Positions 17,580 to 25,563 of a stretch of 64,000 nucleotides of DNA are shown here, piece after piece. The position numbers were made by a program, and so were the translations under genes. This stretch comes from Candidatus Thiothrix putei (GTDB lineage: Bacteria > Pseudomonadota > Gammaproteobacteria > Thiotrichales > Thiotrichaceae), in contig CP124756.1 of NCBI GenBank assembly GCA_029972225.1, forward strand, positions 186,001 to 250,000, given 5' to 3'. The notes beneath the pieces were generated by a model. It saw only the letters and a list, made by a program, of their open reading frames with translations, was not told the DNA's origin and made no database searches. Within the stretch, counting starts at the first letter, position 1. Each line of letters starts with the position of its first letter.

Positions 17580-18962
17580 TACCCAAATCTACCTATAGCT
17601 AACTAAAAGTAGTCATGGTGTTGAATTCCTGCTTCACGGGGGCTGGTTTCGTCTTCGGCTTGCGCCCAAGACCAGAGCCTTCCCCTCCACAGGCAGACAC
17701 CGTGTAACTCACGGCATATTTTTTCAAATTTTTGGCGGCATTGATGTCACGGTCATGGACTGCACCGCAAACGGGGCAAGTCCATTCACGTACCGACAGT
17801 GGCAGCTTCTCCACTTTATGCCCACAGCCAGCAGCAGAACAGGTTTTGCTGGAGGCAAAAAACCGATCAGCCACCACGACCACCGCACCCCGCATTCCCG
17901 CCTTGTATTCCAGTTGACGGCGAAACTCGAAAAACCCCATATCACTGATGGCACGGGATAAATGACGGTTTTTCACCATACCCGACACGTTCAAATCTTC
18001 AATGCCGATGGTGTGAAAACGGCGGGTTAAATCCGTAGTGAGTTGGTGCAAACTGTCTTGGCGAATGTTGGCAATACGTGCGTGAAGTGTTGCCAGTTTT
18101 TGTTTTGCCTTGTGGCGGTTGGCACTGCTTTTGACCTTGCGGGACAGGCTGCGCGAGAGCCGTTTTAGGCGGGAAAGCAAGGCTTTATGCGGCTTCGCCC
18201 CGACCACTTTTTCCCCCGTTGATAGGGTTGCCAGTGCAGATACGCCCAAATCCACCCCTACCGTGCCTTGGTTTTTGGCAGGCGGGAGATGATGTTGGTC
18301 GGTATCCACGGTGATGCTGGCGAACCACTGGTCAGCGGTGCGGGAAATCGTGGCAGAGAGAATTTTACCGGAAAAGCGTAACGTTTCCCGCATCCGTACT
18401 ACCCCAAGGTTGGGAATGCGGATGCGGCAAGCGTCGATGGCAAACTGGTCGTTAGTGAGGGTGAAACTGTCGCGGCTTTTGCCTTTCTTTTTGAATTGCG
18501 GGTACTTGGCTCGCCCCGCAAAGAAGTTCTTGAAAGCTGCACCGAGTTGGATAATCGCCATTTGCGGGGCGTTTTTGGTGACTTCCAGCATCCAGGGGAA
18601 TTGTTCGCGTTTGATGGCGTTCAATTGGCGGCGCAAGCCCATTTGGTTGGGTTTTGGCTGGGTGTTATCGTCTTTCCATGCGGCGTATTGGGTTTGCCAT
18701 TCTGCCAACGCCCAGTTGTAGGCGAACCGTGCTGTACCAGCGGCTTTCGCCAAGTACGTCGCTTGCTTATGGTTGGGGTCAAGGCGGATTTTGTGGCTGA
18801 TGATCATGGCAAACAGAATGCAGCGCGGTGTGATAGTTGTCTAGTCATCCGTGCTTTTGCTGCTATCTTTTACGGATAAACGGCACTACGCTTTTATAAA
18901 CCTAACCAAAATGATAAAGTTTGAATAGATTTAGATAGACTTTATGGTAACTGTTTCAAACC
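17571..18962 (-). mobile_element. Solitary tnpB element (IS200/IS605-like, no tnpA)
   Basis: The tnpB gene is flanked by TTTCAAACC on both sides (17571-17579 and 18954-18962). In IS200/IS605 elements the target motif next to the left end can resemble the cleavage motif at the right end. The repeated motif (GGTTTGAAA in tnpB orientation) fits that better than a target duplication. The omega RNA is expected at the 3' end of tnpB, about 17571-17700, minus strand. Confidence 0.65.
17599..18807 (-). CDS. tnpB: TnpB RNA-guided nuclease (IS605 OrfB family)
   Basis: A 402-residue TnpB, ancestor-type relative of Cas12. The split RuvC site is complete: Asp in TVGVDLGVSALATLS, Glu in TIGIEDLNVSGM and Asp in AVHDRDINAAKNL. 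A zinc finger (CSAAGCGH...CPVCG) lies before the last. The N-terminal wedge (HKIRLDPNHKQ, ARFAYNWALAEW) is present. The family cuts DNA next to a transposon-associated motif, guided by an RNA from the element's right end. No tnpA lies nearby, so it cannot transpose alone. Confidence 0.92.
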   Translation of the reverse strand: MIISHKIRLDPNHKQATYLAKAAGTARFAYNWALAEWQTQYAAWKDDNTQPKPNQMGLRRQLNAIKREQFPWMLEVTKNAPQMAIIQLGAAFKNFFAGRAKYPQFKKKGKSRDSFTLTNDQFAIDACRIRIPNLGVVRMRETLRFSGKILSATISRTADQWFASITVDTDQHHLPPAKNQGTVGVDLGVSALATLSTGEKVVGAKPHKALLSRLKRLSRSLSRKVKSSANRHKAKQKLATLHARIANIRQDSLHQLTTDLTRRFHTIGIEDLNVSGMVKNRHLSRAISDMGFFEFRRQLEYKAGMRGAVVVVADRFFASSKTCSAAGCGHKVEKLPLSVREWTCPVCGAVHDRDINAAKNLKKYAVSYTVSACGGEGSGLGRKPKTKPAPVKQEFNTMTTFS

Positions 18963-19035
18963 CCATCAGTTCGTTGATCGAGGCGGTGTGTTGGTGATAG
19001 TGCTCAATGATCTGGATGTAGCTCATTTCAGACAT
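18931..19035 (-). pseudogene. N-terminal fragment of the sensor gene cut by tnpB
   Basis: ATG 19035, preceded by GGGAG, opens a 34-residue frame whose first 27 residues (MSEMSYIQIIEHYHQHTASI, then NELMGFE) lead up to the element boundary. The last residues are element-encoded. It is the displaced start of the sensor at 16677-17579. The rest of 18808-18930 is element flank without a gene. Confidence 0.6.
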
Positions 19036-19098
19036 GGCTTAGCTCCCTTTCTCAGGTTGTTTTGTGCAGTTGCAGCAATATCCATGCCATTGCATAGC

Positions 19099-19122
19099 CG
19101 CTATGTTTTATGATACATAACG
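19099..19122. promoter_or_regulatory. ModE-like operator
   Basis: The inverted repeat CGCTATGT-N8-ACATAACG resembles the ModE box family (CG(T/C)TATAT...ATATAACG). It ends five bases before the chosen start of the regulator, so autoregulation is likely. Confidence 0.55.
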
Positions 19123-19127
19123 AAATC

Positions 19128-19478
19128 ATGAATATTGCACCCAACACTTACCACCTACGCGGACGCTTTTGGATCGAAAGCCCTCAAGGAACCTTCCTCG
19201 GTCAAGGCCGTGTTGCCTTGCTGGAACGCATCCACGAACACGGCTCCATCAGCGCGGCGGCACGTTCCATCGAAATGTCCTACCGCCAAGCGTGGGCGTT
19301 AGTTAATTCCATGAATACCCACAGCCACACGCCGCTGGTCAGCAGTGCCACGGGCGGGAAGGGCGGCGGCGGCGCAAGCCTTACCGAGACGGGCGAAAAA
19401 GCCATTGCGCTTTACCATGCTGTCCGCACGGATTTTGACGCTTTTCTGGCAAAGCGTTCCGAATCCCTGACCCTGTAA
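19128..19478 (+). CDS. ModE-like molybdate-responsive regulator (DNA-binding domain only)
   Basis: A 116-residue winged-helix protein matching the N-terminal domain of ModE: GRFWIESPQGTFLGQGRVAL, then HGSISAAARSIEMSYRQAW as the helix-turn-helix and GGKGGGGASLTETGEKAI as the wing. It lacks the C-terminal TOBE/Mop molybdate-binding domains of E. coli ModE; a separate two-Mop protein is encoded at 21376. ATG 19128 is chosen because the earlier ATG 19110 lies inside the operator palindrome. No good ribosome-binding site is seen. Confidence 0.82.
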   Translation: MNIAPNTYHLRGRFWIESPQGTFLGQGRVALLERIHEHGSISAAARSIEMSYRQAWALVNSMNTHSHTPLVSSATGGKGGGGASLTETGEKAIALYHAVRTDFDAFLAKRSESLTL

Positions 19479-19518
19479 AATTTTTTGCCACTCGTTATGT
19501 TTTTTTGGGAATAGCGAA

Positions 19519-19977
19519 ATGAATGCACCACTGATTAACATTGCCATTAACCCGGTTAACGCCGCGCCAATGGATGTAACGCCAACCACGACGATGGAAA
19601 TGTGTGGTTTGGGGCTGGCTTGCCTGATCGACATTCGGCAGTCGTTTGAGCTGGAGATCAAGGGCGAAATTCCACGCGCCACCCATATCCCGTTTTTCAA
19701 CGTCAAGCAATTCTTTGGCTTCCAACTCAGCGAAGATGAACAGGAAATCCTCGATGCCGATGAACCCAACGATCTGGACATCCGCTCGTTCATCAAAGCC
19801 ATCAACACCCTCAAACAAAGCCGGGATTGTACCTTCCTGATCGTGTGCAACAGCGGCAAACGCAGTGTTTGTGCCACCAAATTGCTGCGCGAACTTGGCT
19901 ATCCCAAAACGTTTTCGGTGCAAGGCGGCTTCATTGCCCTGAAACCCTTACTACCCATGCCCGGAGTCAGTGCATGA
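19519..19977 (+). CDS. Rhodanese-like sulfurtransferase
   Basis: A 152-residue single-domain rhodanese. The active-site loop is C-N-S-G-K-R-S (in FLIVCNSGKRSVCATKLL), the seven-residue length typical of sulfurtransferases, and GLACLIDIRQSFELEIKGEI is the usual N-terminal signature. Its stop overlaps the second moeA (ATGA at 19974-19977), so it is part of the molybdenum operon. A role in sulfur delivery for molybdenum cofactor or a molybdoenzyme is inferred from this position only. Confidence 0.82.
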   Translation: MNAPLINIAINPVNAAPMDVTPTTTMEMCGLGLACLIDIRQSFELEIKGEIPRATHIPFFNVKQFFGFQLSEDEQEILDADEPNDLDIRSFIKAINTLKQSRDCTFLIVCNSGKRSVCATKLLRELGYPKTFSVQGGFIALKPLLPMPGVSA

Positions 19978-21230
19978 GTAACACCCTGAAATCAGCCATT
20001 TCCTGTGACACCATGCTGCAAGGCACACTCAGTGTTGAACAAGCGCAAGCGCGGATACTGGAAAGTATTACGCCACTGCATGACATGGAATATGTCGAAT
20101 TGTTGCAAGCGGGTGGGCGTATTCTTGCTAAGCCTGTCTATGCGCAGATGAATGTCCCGCCCCATACCAATTCCGCGATGGATGGTTATGCCCTGCGCCA
20201 TGCCGATCTGGCGGAAGGCGCGTGGTTGAAGATTGTCGGTAGCGCTTTCGCGGGTCGTCCCTTTGCTGGTGTGGTGCAGGCGGGCGAATGTGTGCGCATC
20301 ATGACAGGCGCGGTTTTGCCCGCTGGCGCAGATACTGTGGTCATGCAGGAAAATGTGCAGTGCGAAGATCATGCCATCCACGTTTCTGGCAAGCTCTCTG
20401 TCGGTGAAAACGTTCGCCATGCCGGGGAAGACAGCAAGGTTGGTGATCTGCTGCTGGTTGCCGGGCATAAACTGAATGCCGCTGACATTGGCTTGCTGGC
20501 TTCCCAAGGGATTGCCAAGGTTGCGGTGATCCGCCGCCTGCGCGTGGCGTTCTGCTCCACGGGCGACGAACTCAAAATCCTCGGTGATACCCTGCAACCC
20601 GGCGATATTTACGACAGTAACCGCTATACCCTCCACACCTTGCTGCAAAAGCTGGATGTGGAAATGTTCAATCTGGGTGTGGTGCGCGACACACGGGAAT
20701 CCGTGGAAATGGTTTTCCGCCATGCACGCGATATGGCAGATGTCTTTATCACCAGCGGTGGCGTATCCGTTGGCGAAGCGGATTATGTCACCGACACGCT
20801 GAAAAGCATGGGGCAAGTCAATTTCTGGAAAATCGCCTTCAAACCGGGCAAACCGCTGGCGTTTGGCACATTGGGCAATTGCCTGTTCTTCGGCTTGCCG
20901 GGGAATCCTGTTTCGGTGATGGCAACATTTCTGCTGTTCGTGCGCCCTGCCATTCTCGCTTTGCGCGGGGAAACCGTGCCACTCGTGCCGGAATACACCG
21001 CTATTTGCGATACGCCACTGAAAAAAGAACCGGGGCGCAAAGATTACCAACGCGGCATTTGTGAGCGTGACAGCAGCGGGCAATGGCACGTCCGCACCAC
21101 GGGCAACCAAGGTTCGCATGTGTTGCGTTCCATGAGCCAAGCCAACTGTTTTATTGTCTTGCCGCTTGAGTGGGGCAATGTGGAAGCGGGAACAGCGGTC
21201 ACGATTATCCCGTTCGAGGGGCTGATGTGA
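19974..21230 (+). CDS. moeA: Molybdopterin molybdenumtransferase MoeA, copy 2
   Basis: A 418-residue second MoeA with the same motifs as copy 1 (PPHTNSAMDGYALRH, VFITSGGVSVGEADYV, FGLPGNPVSVMA, VTIIPFEGLM). ATG 19974 overlaps the rhodanese stop and is supported by similarity to copy 1; the longer frame open to 19827 is the rhodanese gene read in another phase. The paralogues differ most in the first 120 residues. One may serve molybdenum and the other another metal or enzyme, but nothing in the sequence shows this. Confidence 0.92.
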   Translation: MSNTLKSAISCDTMLQGTLSVEQAQARILESITPLHDMEYVELLQAGGRILAKPVYAQMNVPPHTNSAMDGYALRHADLAEGAWLKIVGSAFAGRPFAGVVQAGECVRIMTGAVLPAGADTVVMQENVQCEDHAIHVSGKLSVGENVRHAGEDSKVGDLLLVAGHKLNAADIGLLASQGIAKVAVIRRLRVAFCSTGDELKILGDTLQPGDIYDSNRYTLHTLLQKLDVEMFNLGVVRDTRESVEMVFRHARDMADVFITSGGVSVGEADYVTDTLKSMGQVNFWKIAFKPGKPLAFGTLGNCLFFGLPGNPVSVMATFLLFVRPAILALRGETVPLVPEYTAICDTPLKKEPGRKDYQRGICERDSSGQWHVRTTGNQGSHVLRSMSQANCFIVLPLEWGNVEAGTAVTIIPFEGLM

Positions 21231-21233
21231 TGG

Positions 21234-21256
21234 GTTATGTACTCCTACAACATAAT
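21234..21256. promoter_or_regulatory. Possible ModE-type operator before the mop-modABC genes
   Basis: GTTATGT and ACATAATG form an inverted repeat with a 9-base spacer, similar to the site before the ModE-like gene. It lies between moeA copy 2 and the Mop gene, where control of molybdate uptake would be expected. About 120 bases of otherwise unremarkable sequence follow. Confidence 0.45.
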
Positions 21257-21375
21257 GTAGCAAAACCGACAAGATAGATGGAATTGTAGTAAAGGAACAC
21301 GCCCGCATCCTCTCGCAACTGGGGCAGGTGGCGGACAATTTTGAGCAATATTTTCAACTGATCAGGAGATTCGAC

Positions 21376-21804
21376 ATGCAAACTAGCAGCCGCAACCAAT
21401 TCTTAGGCACTGTCACCAAAGTGACCACCGGGTCGATTAATTCCGAAGTCATTCTCGACATCGGCGGCGGTGATGAACTCGTTGCCGTCATCACGCACAA
21501 CAGCGTTGACCACCTTGGTCTTGCCCTTGGTTCACAAACCTATGCACTGGTAAAAGCCCCGTGGGTCATTCTCGCCAAAGACGATGGCAAGATCAAAACC
21601 AGCGCCCGTAACCATTTGCACGGCACAATCGTCAGCATACAAGAAGGTGCGGTCAATGCCGAAGTCATCATTGAATTACCCGGTGGCAAAACCGTCACTG
21701 CGATCATTACCAACGACAGCGTGCAGAATATGGAGCTGAACGTCGGGGACAAAGCCTGCGCTTTGATCAAGGCATCGCACATTATCCTTGCCGTATCCAA
21801 CTAA
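21376..21804 (+). CDS. Molbindin with two Mop (TOBE) domains
   Basis: A 142-residue protein of two tandem Mop domains. Each begins with SSRNQFLGTV or SARNHLHGTI and ends with the oxyanion-binding stretch AYALVKAPWVILA-like or ACALIKASHIILA. Molbindins store or buffer molybdate in the cytoplasm. ATG 21376 follows AGGAG at 21364-21368. It supplies in a separate chain the ligand-binding domains that the neighbouring ModE-like regulator lacks, so the two may work together. Confidence 0.88.
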   Translation: MQTSSRNQFLGTVTKVTTGSINSEVILDIGGGDELVAVITHNSVDHLGLALGSQTYALVKAPWVILAKDDGKIKTSARNHLHGTIVSIQEGAVNAEVIIELPGGKTVTAIITNDSVQNMELNVGDKACALIKASHIILAVSN

Positions 21805-21848
21805 TAACCAACTGATTTTTCCTCACTAGCTATTTTAAGGAACTCACC

Positions 21849-22661
21849 ATGAAACTGTTTAAACAAACCCTGCTTACCGCCGCCATCGCTTTCAGCACCG
21901 CCAGTGCGTGGGCGGAAGATGTAACCATTGCGGCGGCTTCTGATCTCAAGTTCGCACTCGAAGATATTAAAACCGCTTACGTGACTGCGCACCCAGATGA
22001 CAATGTGAAAATTACCTTCGGCTCCTCTGGTAAACTCAGCACCCAGATTGAACAGGGCGCACCGTTTGACCTGTTTTTTTCTGCCGACATCAAATACCCC
22101 AAGCAATTGGCGGCGGCGAAACAAGCTGCGTCTGAGGTGAAGCCTTACGCACTGGGGCGGATTGTGTTGTGGAGTAATACCCACGATGCCAGCCAATTGA
22201 CGCTGGAAAGCCTCAAAGAGGAACAATTTAAGCATATCGCCATCGCTGACCCTTCTCACGCGCCGTATGGTAAACGTGCTGAAGAAGCCCTCACTGCCAG
22301 CAAGCTCTGGGACACGCTCAAGCCCAAACTGGTTTACGGTGAAAACATTGCACAAACCGCGCAATTCATCGAATCTGGTAATGCTGATATTGGTATTATC
22401 GCGTTGGCATTGGCACTTAACCCTGAATTGTCTAAGCAAGGTGGTCATTACCTGATCGACGATGCGCTACATGAGCCGTTGGAGCAAGCGTTCATCCTCA
22501 CGACGCACGGCAAGGACAACACCGCAGCACAACGTTTTGCTGAGTACATGCAGCATCCTGCCGCTCGCAAGATCATGGTGAAATATGGATTTGTATTGCC
22601 GGGCGAAGCTGCTGATACGATTGCTACAGCGGACAAAACTGCCACGACAGGGGCACAGTAA
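21849..22661 (+). CDS. modA: Molybdate ABC transporter substrate-binding protein ModA
   Basis: A 270-residue periplasmic protein. A signal peptide (residues 1-22, ending SAWA) is followed by the ModA signature VTIAAASDLKFALEDI, then FGSSGKLSTQIEQGAPFDLFFSAD and IADPSHAPYGKRAEEAL. It captures molybdate or tungstate. AAGG precedes the start. It overlaps modB by one base (TAATG). Confidence 0.93.
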   Translation: MKLFKQTLLTAAIAFSTASAWAEDVTIAAASDLKFALEDIKTAYVTAHPDDNVKITFGSSGKLSTQIEQGAPFDLFFSADIKYPKQLAAAKQAASEVKPYALGRIVLWSNTHDASQLTLESLKEEQFKHIAIADPSHAPYGKRAEEALTASKLWDTLKPKLVYGENIAQTAQFIESGNADIGIIALALALNPELSKQGGHYLIDDALHEPLEQAFILTTHGKDNTAAQRFAEYMQHPAARKIMVKYGFVLPGEAADTIATADKTATTGAQ

Positions 22662-23362
22662 TGGAGTGGCTGCCCTTTACTACTGAAGACTGGGCAGCCA
22701 TCCGCCTGACGCTGGAGCTTTCCGCTGGTGCAACGCTGATCCTGTTGGTATTGGGGACACCTCTGGCGTGGTGGCTGGCGCAAACCCGTTCCCGCCTTAA
22801 ACCTATCATTGCGGCACTGGTAGCTATGCCGTTAGTCTTGCCGCCGACGGTATTGGGGTTTTACCTGTTGATGCTGATGGGGCCACATGGCTGGGTAGGG
22901 CAAGCAACTCAAGCCTTGGGGCTGGGGCGGTTGCCGTTCAGTTTTGGCGGTATGCTGGTGGCTTCGGTACTGTTTTCGATGCCGTTTGTGGTGCAGCCAC
23001 TGCATAATGCCTTTGAGGGATTGGATAAACGGATGCTGGAAGCGGCGGCGACTTTGCGTGCCAGTACGCTGGATGTTTTTTTCAGTGTAGTGCTCCCGCT
23101 GTCACGGCGAGGTTTCCTCGCTGCTACTATTTTGGGCTTTGCGCATACCGTTGGTGAGTTCGGAGTGGTGCTGATGGTCGGTGGCAATATTCCCGGTCAG
23201 ACACGGGTGGTTTCCATGCAGATTTATAACCATGTCGAATCCATGCAGTACAGCCATGCGCACTGGCTGGCGGGATTGATGGTGGCGTTTGCATTCATTG
23301 TGCTGCTTTCCATGCACCTGATGAACCAGAAACTGGATGTGGAAAAGGCGGTTAAAACATGA
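22661..23362 (+). CDS. modB: Molybdate ABC transporter permease ModB
   Basis: A 233-residue inner-membrane permease with five or six transmembrane helices. The EAA loop that docks the ATPase is clear (EAAATLRASTLDVFFSVVLP), followed by FGVVLMVGGNIPGQT typical of ModB. It is coupled to modA upstream and to modC downstream (ATGA at 23359-23362). Confidence 0.93.
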   Translation: MEWLPFTTEDWAAIRLTLELSAGATLILLVLGTPLAWWLAQTRSRLKPIIAALVAMPLVLPPTVLGFYLLMLMGPHGWVGQATQALGLGRLPFSFGGMLVASVLFSMPFVVQPLHNAFEGLDKRMLEAAATLRASTLDVFFSVVLPLSRRGFLAATILGFAHTVGEFGVVLMVGGNIPGQTRVVSMQIYNHVESMQYSHAHWLAGLMVAFAFIVLLSMHLMNQKLDVEKAVKT

Positions 23363-24429
23363 TCGAAGTACGTTTTAATTTGCGGTTTCCTGACTTCACA
23401 CTTGCAACTGATCTGCAATTGCCGGGGAGCGGCGTAACCGCATTGTTCGGGCATTCCGGCTCTGGCAAAACCACCTTGTTGCGCTGCATTGCTGGGTTGC
23501 AACGCCCGGACAGCGGTTTCCTGCAAGTGCGCGGGCAGGTGTGGCAAGACAGCGCGAACGGGGTGTTTTTGCCAACGCACCAACGCCCCTTGGGGTATGT
23601 GTTTCAGGAAGCCAGCCTGTTCCCGCATCTGACTGCTCGCAAGAATATGGATTACGGGCGCAAACGTGCCCCGCAATCCGCGAATGATGACGAACTGGCA
23701 GCGATAGTGGAGATGCTGGGGATTGGACATTTACTGGACAAAATTCCCGCGCAACTCTCCGGTGGAGAACGCCAGCGGGTTGGCATTGCTCGTGCTCTTG
23801 CCCTCAAGCCGCAAGTGTTGTTGATGGATGAACCGCTTGCTGCGCTCGATCTCAAGCGTAAACAGGAGATTTTGCCGTTTTTGGAACACTTGCACCGTGA
23901 ACTCGATATTCCCATTTTGTACGTGACGCATTCACCGCAGGAAGTGACCCAGCTTGCGGATCATCTGGTGGTGCTGGAAGCGGGCAAGGTAGTGGCTTCG
24001 GGCGCATTGGCGGAGGTGCTGACGCGGCTGGATTCGCCAATGGCGCAAGGAAAAGAAGCCTCCAGCGTGTTGCAGGTGAAAGTGTGGGATCATGAGCCGG
24101 AGTTTCACCTCAGCCACGTCGGTTTTGCCGGGGGCGTGATCAGTTTGCCCTACCAGCAGGCAACCGCCGTGGGTACGCCGTTACGTTTACGCATTGATGC
24201 CCGCGATGTCAGTCTGACGCTGCAACAACCAGCGCAAACCAGCATTCTCAACGTGTTGCCTGCCAGCATTACCGGCATGGCGCAACCGGTGGCGGGGCAG
24301 GTGATGGTGCGTTTGAACCTAGGCGGCGTGCCATTGCTGGCACACATTACCCAGAAATCGGCGAGTGTGATGGGCTTGCGGGTGGGGATGGCAGTGTTTG
24401 CGCAGATCAAGGCGACCGCGATTGTGTGA
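23359..24429 (+). CDS. modC: Molybdate ABC transporter ATPase ModC
   Basis: A 356-residue ATPase. Walker A is GHSGSGKTT, the signature is LSGGERQRVGIARAL, Walker B is VLLMDEPLAALD and the H-loop is YVTHSPQE. The C-terminal 100 residues form a TOBE/Mop regulatory domain (SILNVLPASITGM...MVRLNLGGVPLLAHIT). It completes modABC. No terminator is visible in the 127 bases after it. Confidence 0.93.
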   Translation: MIEVRFNLRFPDFTLATDLQLPGSGVTALFGHSGSGKTTLLRCIAGLQRPDSGFLQVRGQVWQDSANGVFLPTHQRPLGYVFQEASLFPHLTARKNMDYGRKRAPQSANDDELAAIVEMLGIGHLLDKIPAQLSGGERQRVGIARALALKPQVLLMDEPLAALDLKRKQEILPFLEHLHRELDIPILYVTHSPQEVTQLADHLVVLEAGKVVASGALAEVLTRLDSPMAQGKEASSVLQVKVWDHEPEFHLSHVGFAGGVISLPYQQATAVGTPLRLRIDARDVSLTLQQPAQTSILNVLPASITGMAQPVAGQVMVRLNLGGVPLLAHITQKSASVMGLRVGMAVFAQIKATAIV

Positions 24430-24556
24430 AAATCGTTGTTACTAAGCTGTTACTCCGCCGTTACTGCTATCATTTGACGCTCTTTATCTATCAGTGTAAT
24501 GTCGATCAATCAGATTAATGATTAATCATGTTGCAAGAACATGAAGGGGCTACTAG

Positions 24557-24952
24557 ATGGAAAAGAAAGCGTTTTTTCTCAAACGTTTGAATGATCACGT
24601 ACAATATTTGCGCCAAATGAAAGGGCGTTTAGACGGATCTAATCACTTTGAGCCAACGACTTGCCGTATGTGTTCCTTGGGTGGGTGGTTATATGGCGAA
24701 GGGCAACGCGAGGCGAATGCATACGGTGAGTCAATGGTGGAACTTTTCAATGCGTTATTTGTGCCACACGAACGTTTCCATCTAGCCAGTGATGAAGCCT
24801 TGCGCTGTCAGCTCGACGGCAATGAAATCGGAATGCGCCGCGCCTTCACGGAGATGCATCAGCTTTCCAATACCTTGGTGAATCTCTTATTGCAGATGGA
24901 TGGTGTCTCAGGCAAAGTCAAATCCCAACCCATTAGCGCAGAACAAGCATGA
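24557..24952 (+). CDS. CZB (chemoreceptor zinc-binding) domain protein
   Basis: A 131-residue protein formed by one CZB domain. The zinc ligands fit the family pattern: His in NDHVQYL, Cys in CRMCSLGGWLYGEG and the later HERFH. CZB domains sense zinc or hypochlorite in chemoreceptors and diguanylate cyclases; here the domain stands alone, so its output partner is unknown. AAGGGG lies about 8 bases before ATG 24557. It overlaps cobO by four bases (ATGA). Confidence 0.78.
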   Translation: MEKKAFFLKRLNDHVQYLRQMKGRLDGSNHFEPTTCRMCSLGGWLYGEGQREANAYGESMVELFNALFVPHERFHLASDEALRCQLDGNEIGMRRAFTEMHQLSNTLVNLLLQMDGVSGKVKSQPISAEQA

Positions 24953-25554
24953 CTGATTCGGATAAAAACACCCGCCACCAAGCCCGCATGGCACGCAAAA
25001 AAGCCATGATTGACGCCAGTATTGCCCGCGCCGATCAGGAAAAAGGCTTGCTGTTAGTGCTAACGGGTAACGGCAAAGGCAAATCCAGCTCGGCGTTTGG
25101 CATGGTGGGGCGCTCGTTAGGGCATGGCATGACAGTCGGGGTCTGCCAGTTTCTCAAAAGCCGTACCGATACCGGTGAAGAAGCGTTTTTCGGCAAGCAA
25201 GCAGGTTGCGACTGGCATGTGTTAGGCGACGGTTTTACCTGGGAAACGCAAAACCGTGAGCAAGACATTGCCACCTCACAACGTGGCTGGGCGGTGGCGC
25301 AGCGCATGTTGGCTGACCCCCGTTATGACTTGGTAGTATTGGATGAATTAACCTATTTACTGAACTACGGTTATTTGGATGCGGATCAGGTGTTGGATGA
25401 CATCAGCGCCCGCCCGCCCATGCAACACGTGGTGGTAACAGGGCGGGCAGCCAGCGAAACCTTACGCGATTTCGCTGACACCGTGTCTGAGATTGCGGAT
25501 GTGAAACATGCTTACCGCGATGGCATCAAGGCACAAAAAGGCATTGATTTATAA
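24949..25554 (+). CDS. cobO: Corrinoid adenosyltransferase CobO/BtuR
   Basis: A 201-residue enzyme that transfers the 5'-deoxyadenosyl group of ATP to cob(I)alamin or cobinamide. The P-loop TGNGKGKSSSAFGM and VVLDELTYLLNYGYLD are diagnostic of the CobA/CobO/BtuR family, and VVTGR closes the fold. It belongs functionally with cobS and cobU-cobT-cobC elsewhere in the window. Its coupling to a CZB gene is unusual and unexplained. Confidence 0.93.
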   Translation: MTDSDKNTRHQARMARKKAMIDASIARADQEKGLLLVLTGNGKGKSSSAFGMVGRSLGHGMTVGVCQFLKSRTDTGEEAFFGKQAGCDWHVLGDGFTWETQNREQDIATSQRGWAVAQRMLADPRYDLVVLDELTYLLNYGYLDADQVLDDISARPPMQHVVVTGRAASETLRDFADTVSEIADVKHAYRDGIKAQKGIDL

Positions 25555-25563
25555 GCAACGTCG

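Noticed and set aside
17724..18879. Several frames on both strands overlapping tnpB
   Set aside because: tnpB has the complete RuvC and zinc-finger motifs; the others match nothing and read through its codons in other phases.
17571..18962. TTTCAAACC as a 9-bp target-site duplication
   Set aside because: IS200/IS605-type elements do not duplicate their target. Similar motifs at the insertion site and the right end are known for this group and explain it better.
19992..21338. A 448-codon open frame on the minus strand
   Set aside because: It lies antisense to moeA copy 2, which has all family motifs. The composition (His/Gln/Arg-rich) is typical of a shadow frame.
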